NCBI GenBank assembly: GCA_050701115.1
Contig: JBOHER010000319.1
Location: forward strand, 1-51,716
Reading direction: 5' to 3'
Origin: JBOHER01 sp050701115
Lineage (GTDB): Bacteria > Actinomycetota > Actinomycetes > Mycobacteriales > Pseudonocardiaceae
Length of the DNA stretch: 51,716 bases
The stretch's first letter is position 1. Each line of letters begins with the position of its first letter. Made by a program: the position numbers and the translations under genes. Shown one piece after another: positions 39,942-48,355 of the stretch. A model generated the notes under the pieces. It searched no databases. It was not told the origin of the DNA and worked only from the letters and a program-made list of their open reading frames with translations.

Positions 39942-40025
39942 TTGCTACCGACCACTGGCACGGGCCTGGCCGCCCGCGGTCACCGGGTCGGTTGTGCATA
40001 ACCCTCAATGCTGCGCGGGAGCGGG

Positions 40026-41261
40026 ATGGATTGGATTATCGAGGTCTTAGGTGACCCGTGGGTGATTTACCCATCCATTCCCATTATCGCCGCACTCATT
40101 GGTTATGTTACCAAGCTCGTCGCCATTCGCATGATGTTCGAACCGCTCGAGTTCGTCGGCATCAAGCCCGTCTTCGGCTGGCAGGGCATCGTGCCAAGGC
40201 GGGCAGCGAGGATGGCAGGCATCGCGTGTGACCTGATGACCCAGCAACTGATCACGCCGGCCGAGGTCCTCGACCGGATCGATCCCGCGCGCATCGCCAA
40301 GGAGATCGAGGCACCCCTGCGGGTCGCGGTGGAGGACATCGTCCGGGACGTCGCGGCCACCTATCAGCCGGACCTCTGGGAGTCGTTGCCGCCCGCTGTC
40401 CAGCGGATGATCATTCGCCGGGTGCAGGCAGAGTCGCCGCGGATGATCGCTTCGATCATGGACGCGATCAAGCGTGATGTGGACAGCGTCTTCGACCTGA
40501 AGGACATGGTCGTCACGAGTCTGCTGCGGGACAAGGCGCTGCTCAACCTGATCTTCCAGGAAGCCGGTCACAAGGAATTCCGGTTCATCGCCCGGTCGGG
40601 CCTGATATTCGGGTTCGTCATCGGCCTGGTCCAGGTGGGGGTGTGGGCGCTGTTTCACAACCCCTTGATCATGCCGTTGTTCGGCCTGTTCACCGGCTGG
40701 TTCACTGACTGGCTGGCGTTGAAGATGATCTTCTATCCGACGCGGCCGAGGAGGTTCCTCGGTATTTTCACCTGGCAGGGTCTGTTCATCAAACGACGGG
40801 ACGAGGTCACCGAGGCCTACGCTGAGTTGATCGCGCGGGAGATCATCACACCGCGCAATGTGATCGAATCCGTGCTCCGCGGGCCGCTGTCGGACAAGGT
40901 GCTCGCGATCATCCAGCGCACGGTCGACGAAGAACTGGGCAGGCAGATCAGCGTCGCCAAGCCGCTGTTCGTCTTCGCCGTCGGCAGCAGGCGCTACCAG
41001 CGCATGAAGCAGCAGATCTCGGCACGGATCATGGCGCAGCTCCCGGCCACCCTGCAGCATGTCGAGGCCTACGCCGAAGATGCCATGGACATCCGCAACA
41101 TGCTGGTATCGAAGATGAAGGAACTCACCGACGAGGAGTTCGAGGGCCTGCTGCGACCCGCCTTCCAGCAGGACGAGTGGATCCTCATCGCGACAGGGGC
41201 GGTGCTGGGCGGCCTGGTCGGCGAGGCCCAGGTGCTGTGGCTCAAGTTCTTCGCGCACTGA
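40026..41261 (+). CDS. DUF445 family membrane protein
   Basis: 411 residues from the ATG at 40026 (GGGAGCGGG just upstream; an ATG at 40008 is in frame). The N-terminal WVIYPSIPIIAALIGYVTKL with A-I-R-M-M-F-x-P and the repeat PLFGLFTGWFTDWLALKMIF, then Y-P-x-R-P, are the paired DUF445 signatures. A C-terminal WILIATGAVLGGLVGEAQVL helix anchors the end. Long amphipathic helices lie between. The family is uncharacterised; it may organise membranes or transport. It stands between repeat copy B and the ectoine genes. Confidence 0.9.
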   Translation: MDWIIEVLGDPWVIYPSIPIIAALIGYVTKLVAIRMMFEPLEFVGIKPVFGWQGIVPRRAARMAGIACDLMTQQLITPAEVLDRIDPARIAKEIEAPLRVAVEDIVRDVAATYQPDLWESLPPAVQRMIIRRVQAESPRMIASIMDAIKRDVDSVFDLKDMVVTSLLRDKALLNLIFQEAGHKEFRFIARSGLIFGFVIGLVQVGVWALFHNPLIMPLFGLFTGWFTDWLALKMIFYPTRPRRFLGIFTWQGLFIKRRDEVTEAYAELIAREIITPRNVIESVLRGPLSDKVLAIIQRTVDEELGRQISVAKPLFVFAVGSRRYQRMKQQISARIMAQLPATLQHVEAYAEDAMDIRNMLVSKMKELTDEEFEGLLRPAFQQDEWILIATGAVLGGLVGEAQVLWLKFFAH

Positions 41262-41421
41262 GACGTCCCGTGTACCTACAGTGACGTAGCAGACGCCCGC
41301 GCAAGATCGGTACCGCCACGTCGGGTATCTCACAGGGGTATCTCCGTTGCCGCTGGTGGCAATGGTGATCACTCAGTGCGCTGGTTAGACTCGATACAGA
41401 GTTCTGTTAAGTTGGCATGAC
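41262..41421. other. Intergenic region before the ectoine genes
   Basis: No gene is evident. Near 41385-41420 lie GGTTAGACTCGATACAGAG and TGTTAAGTT, which may contain the -35/-10 of the ectoine promoter; CAGAGTTCTG is a short dyad. I cannot assign a regulator; no EctR-type gene is nearby. Confidence 0.35.
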
Positions 41422-41580
41422 ATGTCGGGAAATCACAACGAAGGTGCTGCCAGCGGGGATCAGGTCGCCGTTGACGGCACGTGGCGGGTCATTCGTTTCC
41501 AGTCCGGCGAGGGTAGGCCGGAGGTCTGCCCGACTGGCTGGATCAGGTCGCTGCTCTCGGGAGGAGTGAGTCGGCGATGA
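41422..41580 (+). CDS. Possible 52-residue small protein coupled to ectA (tentative)
   Basis: An ATG at 41422 opens a frame ending in TGA that overlaps the ectA ATG (ATGA at 41577-41580). It contains DGTWRVIRFQSGEGRPEVCP and a GWIRSLLSGGVSRR end. No homology is recognised. ectA has its own GGAGGAG, so the overlap need not mean coupling. It could be a leader peptide or a chance frame. Confidence 0.3.
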   Translation: MSGNHNEGAASGDQVAVDGTWRVIRFQSGEGRPEVCPTGWIRSLLSGGVSRR

Positions 41581-42098
41581 ATGACCCGGCAAGTCAGTTG
41601 GACACAGTGATCGAAAATCCGGTCAGGGCCGACGGTGCCGCGTTATGGCGAATCGCGCGCGATTCGCGCAAGCTCGACCTGAACTCCTCTTACGCGTACC
41701 TGCTCTGGTGTCAGGATTTCGCCGACACATCGGTGGTCGCGCGGGTCGGTGGGAAAGCGGTTGGCTTCATCATCGGCTACCGCAAGCAGGCCACGCCCGA
41801 CACCGCTGTGGTGTGGCAGGTCGCCGTGGACTCCTCGCAGCGCGGCAAGGGGCTGGCCGGCCGCATGCTGGACCGCATGTACTCCCAGCTCGTCTCCGAC
41901 GGCGTGCGCCATCTGGAGACCACGGTCACGCCGGACAACGCGGCGTCGATCGCGCTGTTTCGCTCCTTCGCCACGCGGTGGAACGCCGAGATACAGCGGA
42001 GCGACTTGTTCGCCTCGGCTGACTTCCCCGATGACCACGAACAAGAGGATCTATACCGGATCGGGCCGCTGCTCGCCCCTCCCCCCGGACCTGGGTGA
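41577..42098 (+). CDS. ectA: L-2,4-diaminobutyrate N-gamma-acetyltransferase (EctA)
   Basis: 173 residues of the GNAT fold. DLNSSYAYLLWCQDFADTSV is the EctA signature start, VVWQVAVDSSQRGKGLAGRM binds acetyl-CoA, and TTVTPDNAASIALFRSFATR completes it. It acetylates diaminobutyrate, the second committed step of ectoine synthesis. GGAGGAG lies about 10 bp ahead of the ATG. It heads the osmoprotectant genes ectB and ectC. Confidence 0.95.
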   Translation: MNDPASQLDTVIENPVRADGAALWRIARDSRKLDLNSSYAYLLWCQDFADTSVVARVGGKAVGFIIGYRKQATPDTAVVWQVAVDSSQRGKGLAGRMLDRMYSQLVSDGVRHLETTVTPDNAASIALFRSFATRWNAEIQRSDLFASADFPDDHEQEDLYRIGPLLAPPPGPG

Positions 42099-42219
42099 CC
42101 TGGCCTCACTACACGAACCGCACGGATATCGACGTAACTGAACTAGTACGAAACCAACCGACACAGAGTCGACACTTTTGACGCACGAGAACGTCGAAGA
42201 CGGCCGGAGAAGAGTCAGT

Positions 42220-43470
42220 GTGAGTATTTTCGAGAAGCTCGAATCGCAAGTACGCAGCTACAGCCGTGGCTGGCCGGTGGTGTTCGATCGGGCGCAAGGT
42301 AGCTGGTTGTACGCCGAGGACGGCAAGCCCTACCTGGACTTCTTCGCAGGCGCGGGCGCGCTCAACTACGGGCACAACAACCCGGCGCTGAAGCAGGCCC
42401 TGATCGACTACATCCAGGCCGACGGGGTCACCCACGCGCTGGACATGTACACCGTGGCCAAGCGGGACTTCCTGGAGACCTTCGACAACCTGGTCCTGCA
42501 GCCGAGGGAACTGGACTACAAGGTGATCTTCCCGGGTCCCGGCGGCGCCAACGCCGTCGAGGCCGCCCTGAAGCTGGCCCGCAAGGTGAGCGGCAAGGAG
42601 TCGGTCATCAACTTCACCAACGCGTTCCACGGCATGACGCTTGGCGCGCTGTCGGTGACCGGTAACTCGATGAAGCGCGGTGGCGCCGGTGTGCCGCTGG
42701 TGCACGCGACCCCGATGCCCTACGACAAGTACTTCGATGGGCAGTACCCGGACTTCCTGTACTTCGAGCGGCTGCTCGGCGACTCGGGCAGTGGCCTGAA
42801 CGAGCCCGCCGCGGTGATCGTCGAGACACTGCAGGGCGAGGGCGGGATCAACGCGGCCCGCGTCGAGTGGCTGCAGGCCCTCGACGAGCTGTGCAAGCGG
42901 CACGAGATCCTGCTGATCGTCGACGACGTGCAGATGGGTTGTGGCCGTACCGGCCCGTTCTTCAGCTTCGAGGACGCCGGAATCAAGCCGGACATCGTGT
43001 GCCTGTCCAAGTCCATCAGCGGCTACGGCATCCCGATGGCGCTCACCCTGATCAAGCCCGAACTGGACGTATGGGAGCCCGGTGAGCACAACGGCACCTT
43101 CCGCGGCATCAACCCCGGGTTCGTGACCGCCGCCAAGGCGTTGAGCACCTACTGGGCCGATGACACCCTGGAGAAGGAGACGCGGGCCAACGGCGAGCGG
43201 ATCGGCGTCGCGCTGAGGGAGATCGCCGAGTCCTACCCCGAGCACTCGTTGCTCGCCAAGGGTAAGGGGTTCGCCCGCGGCATCGAGTTCGCCGATGGTG
43301 ACGTGGCAGGCAAGGTGTGTAGTGCCGCGTTCGAGCGCGGACTGCTGATGGAGACATCCGGGCCGGACGGCGAGGTCGCCAAGCTGCTGCCGCCACTGAC
43401 CTTGAGCGACCCCGAGATCGAGCAGGGGCTGGCCATCATCCGCGAGTCGGTCGCCGCTGTGCTCAGCTGA
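42220..43470 (+). CDS. ectB: Diaminobutyrate-2-oxoglutarate transaminase (EctB)
   Basis: 416 residues of class III PLP aminotransferase. IFEKLESQVRSYSRGWPVVF is the EctB head, and FAGAGALNYGHNNPALKQAL, then FPGPGGANAVEAALKLARKV, VDDVQMGCGRTGPFFSFEDA and CLSKSISGYGIPMAL carry the PLP Lys. It makes diaminobutyrate from aspartate semialdehyde and glutamate. GTG start at 42220 with GGAGAAGAG upstream. The 120 bp after ectA show no terminator, so co-transcription is likely. Confidence 0.96.
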   Translation: MSIFEKLESQVRSYSRGWPVVFDRAQGSWLYAEDGKPYLDFFAGAGALNYGHNNPALKQALIDYIQADGVTHALDMYTVAKRDFLETFDNLVLQPRELDYKVIFPGPGGANAVEAALKLARKVSGKESVINFTNAFHGMTLGALSVTGNSMKRGGAGVPLVHATPMPYDKYFDGQYPDFLYFERLLGDSGSGLNEPAAVIVETLQGEGGINAARVEWLQALDELCKRHEILLIVDDVQMGCGRTGPFFSFEDAGIKPDIVCLSKSISGYGIPMALTLIKPELDVWEPGEHNGTFRGINPGFVTAAKALSTYWADDTLEKETRANGERIGVALREIAESYPEHSLLAKGKGFARGIEFADGDVAGKVCSAAFERGLLMETSGPDGEVAKLLPPLTLSDPEIEQGLAIIRESVAAVLS

Positions 43471-43521
43471 ACGTACACCAGGGTCCGCACGACCCGGCAC
43501 TGTGACTGAAGGAGAGATGTT

Positions 43522-43938
43522 TTGATCGTTCGCACGGTCGACGAGATCACGGACAGCGAAGCCGATGTCAAGACCCCGAACTGGCGGAGCAAGCGCATCG
43601 TGCTCGCCAAGGAGAAGGTCGGCTTCTCCGTGCACGAGACGACGCTCTACGCGGGTACCGTCAACGATTTCTGGTACGCCAACCATGTCGAGGCGGTGTA
43701 CGTGATCGAGGGCGAAGGCGAGATTACCAACACCGATACCGGGGAAACCTATCCACTGAGGCCCGGCACGTTGTATCTGCTCAACGATCACGACAAGCAT
43801 CAGGTCCGCCCGAAGACGGACATCCGGACGCTATGTGTGTTCAACCCGCCGGTCACCGGACGCGAGGTGCACGACGAAAGCGGCGTGTACCCGCTGATTG
43901 TCGAAGGAGATGAGGAATCGACCACCCAGTCGGCCTGA
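43522..43938 (+). CDS. ectC: L-ectoine synthase (EctC)
   Basis: 138 residues, cupin fold. FSVHETTLYAGTVNDFWYAN and HVEAVYVIEGEGEITNTDTG provide the metal-binding face (Glu, Tyr, His), and GTLYLLNDHDKHQVRPKTDI has the conserved His. It closes the ring of N-gamma-acetyl-diaminobutyrate to ectoine. TTG start at 43522, chosen because GAAGGAGAG is 7-8 bp upstream and the residues match the family's first codons. Repeat copy C begins 4 bp after the stop. Confidence 0.95.
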   Translation: MIVRTVDEITDSEADVKTPNWRSKRIVLAKEKVGFSVHETTLYAGTVNDFWYANHVEAVYVIEGEGEITNTDTGETYPLRPGTLYLLNDHDKHQVRPKTDIRTLCVFNPPVTGREVHDESGVYPLIVEGDEESTTQSA

Positions 43939-43942
43939 CCTG

Positions 43943-44067
43943 GAGGGTTATTCACAAGCCAGTTGGCGGGGGCCGCCCGGAGGGTGGCTCGCGACGACTG
44001 ACTGCAGGTGAGGGGCGTGGTTGAGGTGAGCGCGCCGTGGTGAATAGCCGACTTATCAATAAGGCAC
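43943..44067. repeat. MITE-like intergenic repeat, family 1, copy C, between ectC and ectD
   Basis: 125 bp. Left GAGGGTTATTCACAAGCCAG, right CTTATCAATAAGGCAC, with about 90 percent identity to copy B by eye. It starts right after the ectC stop and lies 127 bp before ectD, so it interrupts what is usually a continuous ectABCD operon. It may change read-through into ectD. Confidence 0.85.
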
Positions 44068-44194
44068 CTGATCCCACCAGCCAACAACCGAATACGCCGC
44101 GCCGCCCCTCCGGTATGGAAGGGCGGCTGCGCGTGCTCCGCCAGAGGTAGCACCGCGGCAATTCGCAACAGGTAACTGACACGAGGAGGAGAGC

Positions 44195-45097
44195 ATGACG
44201 CTCGCTGACATCCGAATCGAGGACCGCTATCCAACCCGAATCGCTGAGAACGCCCAATCGCTCGAGCGAACCGATCCGACGGTCTGGGGCACCGACATGG
44301 ACGGCCCGATCGACAAGGCGGCGTTGGCCTCGCACGACCTGAAGGGCTCCTCCGTCGTGGAGGGTCTGCTCTCACCAGCCGAGGTGCAGGGCTACTGGCA
44401 GGAACTGGTGCGGTTGTCCAATGACGACGCACTCAAGGACGACCAACGAGTGATCACCGAGAGGGCCTCGGGGGAGGTCCGTTCCATCTTCGAGGTGCAC
44501 AAGCTCAGTGAGTTGATCGCCGAATTGGTGCTCGACCCGAGAGTGCTGGACCGGGCGCGGCAGATACTGGGCTCCGATGTGTACATCCACCAGTGCCGGG
44601 TCAACTACATGCCCGGCTTCAAGGGCAAGGGATTCTACTGGCACTCGGACTTCGAGACCTGGCACGCCGAGGACGGGATGCCGATCCCGCGCGCGGTGAG
44701 CTGCTCGATCGCTCTGACCGACAACTACCCCTTCAACGGCGGACTGATGGTGATGCCCGGCTCGCAGCGCACCTTCGTGCAGTGCATCGGCGACACTCCG
44801 GAGAACCACTACAAGGCGTCGCTCAAGGAGCAGGAGATCGGCGTGCCCAGCCGAGATGACCTCACCAAGATGGCTGCCGAGTACGGGATCGAGCAGTTCA
44901 CCGGGAGTGCCGGAACGGCGCTGTGGTTCGACTCGAACATCATGCACGGCTCGGGCAACAACATCACGCCGTACCCGCGGTCGAACATATTCATCGTGTT
45001 CAACAGCGTGCGGAACACGCTCGTCGAACCCTTCGCGGCGGGGGCGCACCGTCCGGAGTTTATCGCCAATAGGGATTTCACTCCGCTGACCCGGTAG
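44195..45097 (+). CDS. ectD: Ectoine 5-hydroxylase (EctD)
   Basis: 300 residues of non-heme Fe(II)/2-oxoglutarate dioxygenase (PhyH type). YIHQCRVNYMPGFKGKGFYW leads to the H-x-D pair (H150, D152) in WHSDFETWHAEDGMP, the EctD signature; the third iron ligand is H251 in IMHGSGNN, and the 2-oxoglutarate Arg follows in YPRSNIF. It converts ectoine to 5-hydroxyectoine. GAGGAGGA is 6 bp ahead of the ATG. Bases 44068-44194 before it include a possible separate promoter. Confidence 0.96.
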   Translation: MTLADIRIEDRYPTRIAENAQSLERTDPTVWGTDMDGPIDKAALASHDLKGSSVVEGLLSPAEVQGYWQELVRLSNDDALKDDQRVITERASGEVRSIFEVHKLSELIAELVLDPRVLDRARQILGSDVYIHQCRVNYMPGFKGKGFYWHSDFETWHAEDGMPIPRAVSCSIALTDNYPFNGGLMVMPGSQRTFVQCIGDTPENHYKASLKEQEIGVPSRDDLTKMAAEYGIEQFTGSAGTALWFDSNIMHGSGNNITPYPRSNIFIVFNSVRNTLVEPFAAGAHRPEFIANRDFTPLTR

Positions 45098-45111
45098 TTC
45101 GCTCAACCCGC

Positions 45112-45243
45112 GAGCGCTATTCACAACCGACCCAGCGACGGTGTCCTCCAGGGCCCGCCGGCCAGGGCGAGCGGTCGGTGCAGGTAGCGGCACCATTCGC
45201 AACCACCCACCGCGTGAGTAGCGCGAGTTTTGAATGAGACACC
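45112..45243. repeat. MITE-like intergenic repeat, family 2, copy D2
   Basis: About 132 bp nearly identical to 10409-10542, beginning GAGCGCTATTCACAACCGAC and ending GCGAGTTTTGAATGAGACACC. Its ends are similar to those of family 1 (TATTCACAA left, TGAAT-R-AGACACC right), so both families may be moved by the same unseen transposase. It occupies the leader of the following regulator gene. Confidence 0.8.
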
Positions 45244-45310
45244 GCACTTTCCCGCCGTCTCCCGGTGTTACGTTGATGGCAGAACCGAGGCTGGACACCG
45301 GGAGGCGGAC

Positions 45311-48217
45311 GTGCGGGGTGAACCCTCTCCAGCCGCGGGAGCTCCACCCGTCGACGGAACGCTGCGGATTCAGCTACTCGGGCCGGTCACAGTACTCGCC
45401 GATGGTGTACCGGTCCCGATCGGCGGCCCCGGCGCACGGGCGCTGCTCGCGCTGCTCGCGCTCAATGCCAACCTGGTCGTCGGCCAGGAAAAGATCATCG
45501 ATGCCCTGTGGGGGCACGATCCGCCTGCCACCGCACGCACCATCGTGCACGGCCACGTCTCCCAGCTACGCAGGTCCCTTGCCGCGGCGCAGGGCCTGCG
45601 CCCGCGGCGCGGCCATGCCGACGGGTTGGTGCAGGTACGCACCGTGCCGCCGGGATACCAGCTGATCGTCGACGCGGAGCTCATCGACGTGTACCAGGCA
45701 CGGTCGCTGCTCGAGCGAGCCGGAGGCGCGCCCGCGGCTCGGCGGGCCGAGCTGCTCACCACCGCGCTCGCCTTGTGGCGCGGTCCGATGCTGGCTGATG
45801 TCGCAGACTCGGTGCGTGCCCCCGAGTGGGAGGACCTTCGGCTCGCCATCCACGGTGCCCGCATCGATGCCGATCTCGAGCGGGGCAGGAACGCCGAGGT
45901 GATCCACGAGCTCGGCGTGCTGGTCCGGGAGAACCCGCTGTCCGAACGGTTCGCCGGACAGCTGATGCGTGCTCTCTACCATTCCGGTCGCCGAGCCGAG
46001 GCGCTGGACGCCTACCACGGATTCTCCCGCCAGATGATCAAGCAGCTGGGTATTGATCCCGGCCCGGGACTCCGCGACCTGCACGATCGGATCCTGCACG
46101 ACGACCTGCTGCCCGCCAACAGCGGCGAGCCGACGGCACCCGAGCGGCGCAGCACGGTGGTGCCTGCCCAGCTGCCGCCCGCCGTGCCCGGGCTGGCCGG
46201 GCGCGAAGCCGAGCTCGGCTGGCTGGACAGGTTGTTCGCCCAGGCAGGCGCCGATAGCAGCGTGGTCGGCGTGGTCACCGGTGCGGCGGGTATCGGCAAG
46301 TCCGCGCTGGTGATCTCCTGGGCGCACCGGGTCGCGCGTCGGTTCACCGGCGGGGTGCTGTTCGCCGGGATGCGCGGGTTCGACCCAGACCAGCCACCAC
46401 GCAAGCCCGCCGAGGTGCTCGCCCAGCTGCTGCAAGGACTCGGCGTACTCGCCGCCGAACTGCCCGACACTCTGGATGAACGCGTAGGCCTCTACCGCTC
46501 GCTGCTGGCAGGTAAGAAAGTCCTCGTGCTGCTCGACGACGCGCGCACGGTGCAGCAGGTGCGCTCACTGCTGCCGCCTTCAGGTGGGTCGGTCGCCCTG
46601 GTGACGTCGCGGCTGCGTCTGGAAGGACTCGCCGTGTCCAGCGCGGCCAGGTTGCTGTCCCTGGACATCCTCGCCGAACCCGATGCGATCAGCTTGATCA
46701 CCGAGTTGGCCCCGACCGGCCCGGACGTCGCCGGGTGTGCGAGCACGCTCGCCCGGCTGTGCGGCTACCTACCGCTCGCGCTGCGCATCGTCGGTGCCCG
46801 GCTGGCGGCCAGCCCAGCGGGCACCGCCGGGCAGGTCATCGCGGCTATCGAGGACGAGCGCACCCGATTGAGCGCACTCGAACTGGAATCCCTTGCCCTC
46901 GATGGTTCGCACCTCGGTGTGCGCGCGGCGCTCGACGTTTCCTTCGCCTGCCTGGCCGAGCCGGAAGCCCGCACCTTCCGGCTACTCGGCACGTTTCCCG
47001 GCCGCACGATCCGGCCGCCGTTAGTGGCCGCGTTGTGCGAGACCAGCCTGGAGGAGGCCAGGACGCGGCTGCGGACGCTGGCGGCGCACCACCTGCTGAC
47101 CGAATCGGTGTCCGACGTGTTCACCGCGCACGACCTGGTGCGTCTTTACCTGGGCGAGCGGGCGGCGGAACTGGACGCGAGTGAGCGGACGTCCGCGCTG
47201 ACCGGGGCGATGCGCTACTACCTCGCCGCGTCGGACACCGCACGCCGGACCATCCTGCGGGTGGTCGACGAGCTCGACTGCCGATCGCTGGTCCCCTCGG
47301 CGCTGTTGCCCACCCTTGCCGACTACGGCGGCGCCCTGAACTGGTTCGCGGCCGAATGGGTCAACCTGCGAATGCTGCTCGCTGCCGCCGAGGCCGCGGG
47401 GATGGACCAGGAGGTCTGGACGCTCGCCCGCCTGGCGCATACCTATCGGGTGAACCGGCCGATGTGGGACGACTGGATGAGCCTGGTCGAGCTGGGGATG
47501 CGGGCGGCAGAGCGCTCAGGTGACCAGCGAGCCATGCTGTGGATGCTCACCTGCCGGGTCGCGGTCCGGCTGGTGTTCGAGCGACCGGAGGGCGTGCTCG
47601 CTGACGCGCAGGCCGCGCTGCGGATCGCCGAGCAGCTCGGCGAGGAGCGCCTGGTGGTGCCCACTCGCATCCACCTTGGCTGCGCGCTGACCCTCGCCGA
47701 GCGGCACGACGAGGCGATCGCCTGTCAGCTGCGCGCCCGCGACCAGGCCGAGCGGCTCGGTGACGAAGGGCTCCTGGTGCAAGCCATGCACAACTATGCC
47801 GAAGCGCAGAAGCGAGCGGGTCGCTACACCGAGGCCATCGACTTCCAACGGCGCACCCTTGAAGTCGACTCGATGACCGGCAACGACGGCTATGTGGTGC
47901 GCAGCCTGGTCAACCTCGCCGAGATGTGCTTGGCAACGGGTGAGCTGGACGAGGCCGAGCGAGCCGCACGGCAGACCATCGAGCTGTCCGTGGGATGCGC
48001 GTTCACGCTGCAGGAAGGGGTCGGTCGCCTGATGCTCGGCCGGATACTGCGCGCCAAAGGTCAGATGGCTGCCGCTCGCGCCGAACTGGCCGCGTCGCTC
48101 GAGCTGCAGCGCAGGGCGGGCGGTATGCCTGTCGCGGACATCGAGTCAGAGCTGGCCCAATGGGAAGAAACGCAGTGGGAACAAAACTCGGCGAGCGGGG
48201 AACCACCGGAGCCTTAG
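45311..48217 (+). CDS. AfsR/SARP-family regulator (BTAD, NB-ARC, TPR)
   Basis: 968 residues. The N-terminal winged helix (IQLLGPVTVLADGVPVPIGG, LLALLALNANLVVG) and the BTAD region (LYHSGRRAEALDAYHGFSRQ) are those of SARP activators. An NTPase follows with P-loop GAAGIGKSAL (about 324-333) and LVLLDDARTVQQVRSLLP (Walker B). The last 250 residues are TPR-like helices (ARDQAERLGDEGLLVQAMHN, NLAEMCLATGELDEAERAAR). The GTG at 45311 has GGGAGG upstream; the frame is open back into repeat D2. AfsR-type proteins activate secondary metabolite genes. The target here is unknown; ectoine genes are the nearest neighbours. Confidence 0.92.
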   Translation: MRGEPSPAAGAPPVDGTLRIQLLGPVTVLADGVPVPIGGPGARALLALLALNANLVVGQEKIIDALWGHDPPATARTIVHGHVSQLRRSLAAAQGLRPRRGHADGLVQVRTVPPGYQLIVDAELIDVYQARSLLERAGGAPAARRAELLTTALALWRGPMLADVADSVRAPEWEDLRLAIHGARIDADLERGRNAEVIHELGVLVRENPLSERFAGQLMRALYHSGRRAEALDAYHGFSRQMIKQLGIDPGPGLRDLHDRILHDDLLPANSGEPTAPERRSTVVPAQLPPAVPGLAGREAELGWLDRLFAQAGADSSVVGVVTGAAGIGKSALVISWAHRVARRFTGGVLFAGMRGFDPDQPPRKPAEVLAQLLQGLGVLAAELPDTLDERVGLYRSLLAGKKVLVLLDDARTVQQVRSLLPPSGGSVALVTSRLRLEGLAVSSAARLLSLDILAEPDAISLITELAPTGPDVAGCASTLARLCGYLPLALRIVGARLAASPAGTAGQVIAAIEDERTRLSALELESLALDGSHLGVRAALDVSFACLAEPEARTFRLLGTFPGRTIRPPLVAALCETSLEEARTRLRTLAAHHLLTESVSDVFTAHDLVRLYLGERAAELDASERTSALTGAMRYYLAASDTARRTILRVVDELDCRSLVPSALLPTLADYGGALNWFAAEWVNLRMLLAAAEAAGMDQEVWTLARLAHTYRVNRPMWDDWMSLVELGMRAAERSGDQRAMLWMLTCRVAVRLVFERPEGVLADAQAALRIAEQLGEERLVVPTRIHLGCALTLAERHDEAIACQLRARDQAERLGDEGLLVQAMHNYAEAQKRAGRYTEAIDFQRRTLEVDSMTGNDGYVVRSLVNLAEMCLATGELDEAERAARQTIELSVGCAFTLQEGVGRLMLGRILRAKGQMAAARAELAASLELQRRAGGMPVADIESELAQWEETQWEQNSASGEPPEP

Positions 48218-48320
48218 CGGACTCTTAGTACATGTCCGGGCGTAGGGCGTACGGTCCGATCAGCGACGATCGCCCCACCAGGGAGGAGTGGGTGACCGGC
48301 GCAGATCGGTGGGCGCATCG

Positions 48321-48355
48321 GCCGGTCGGCACGAATGGGGGACGTGCCGACCGGC
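48321..48355. terminator. Bidirectional terminator between convergent genes
   Basis: GCCGGTCGGCAC (48321-48332) and GTGCCGACCGGC (48344-48355) form a perfect 12-bp stem with an 11-nt loop, ending at the base next to the stop of the minus-strand SGNH gene and about 100 bp past the AfsR-like gene. It would serve both. Confidence 0.8.
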
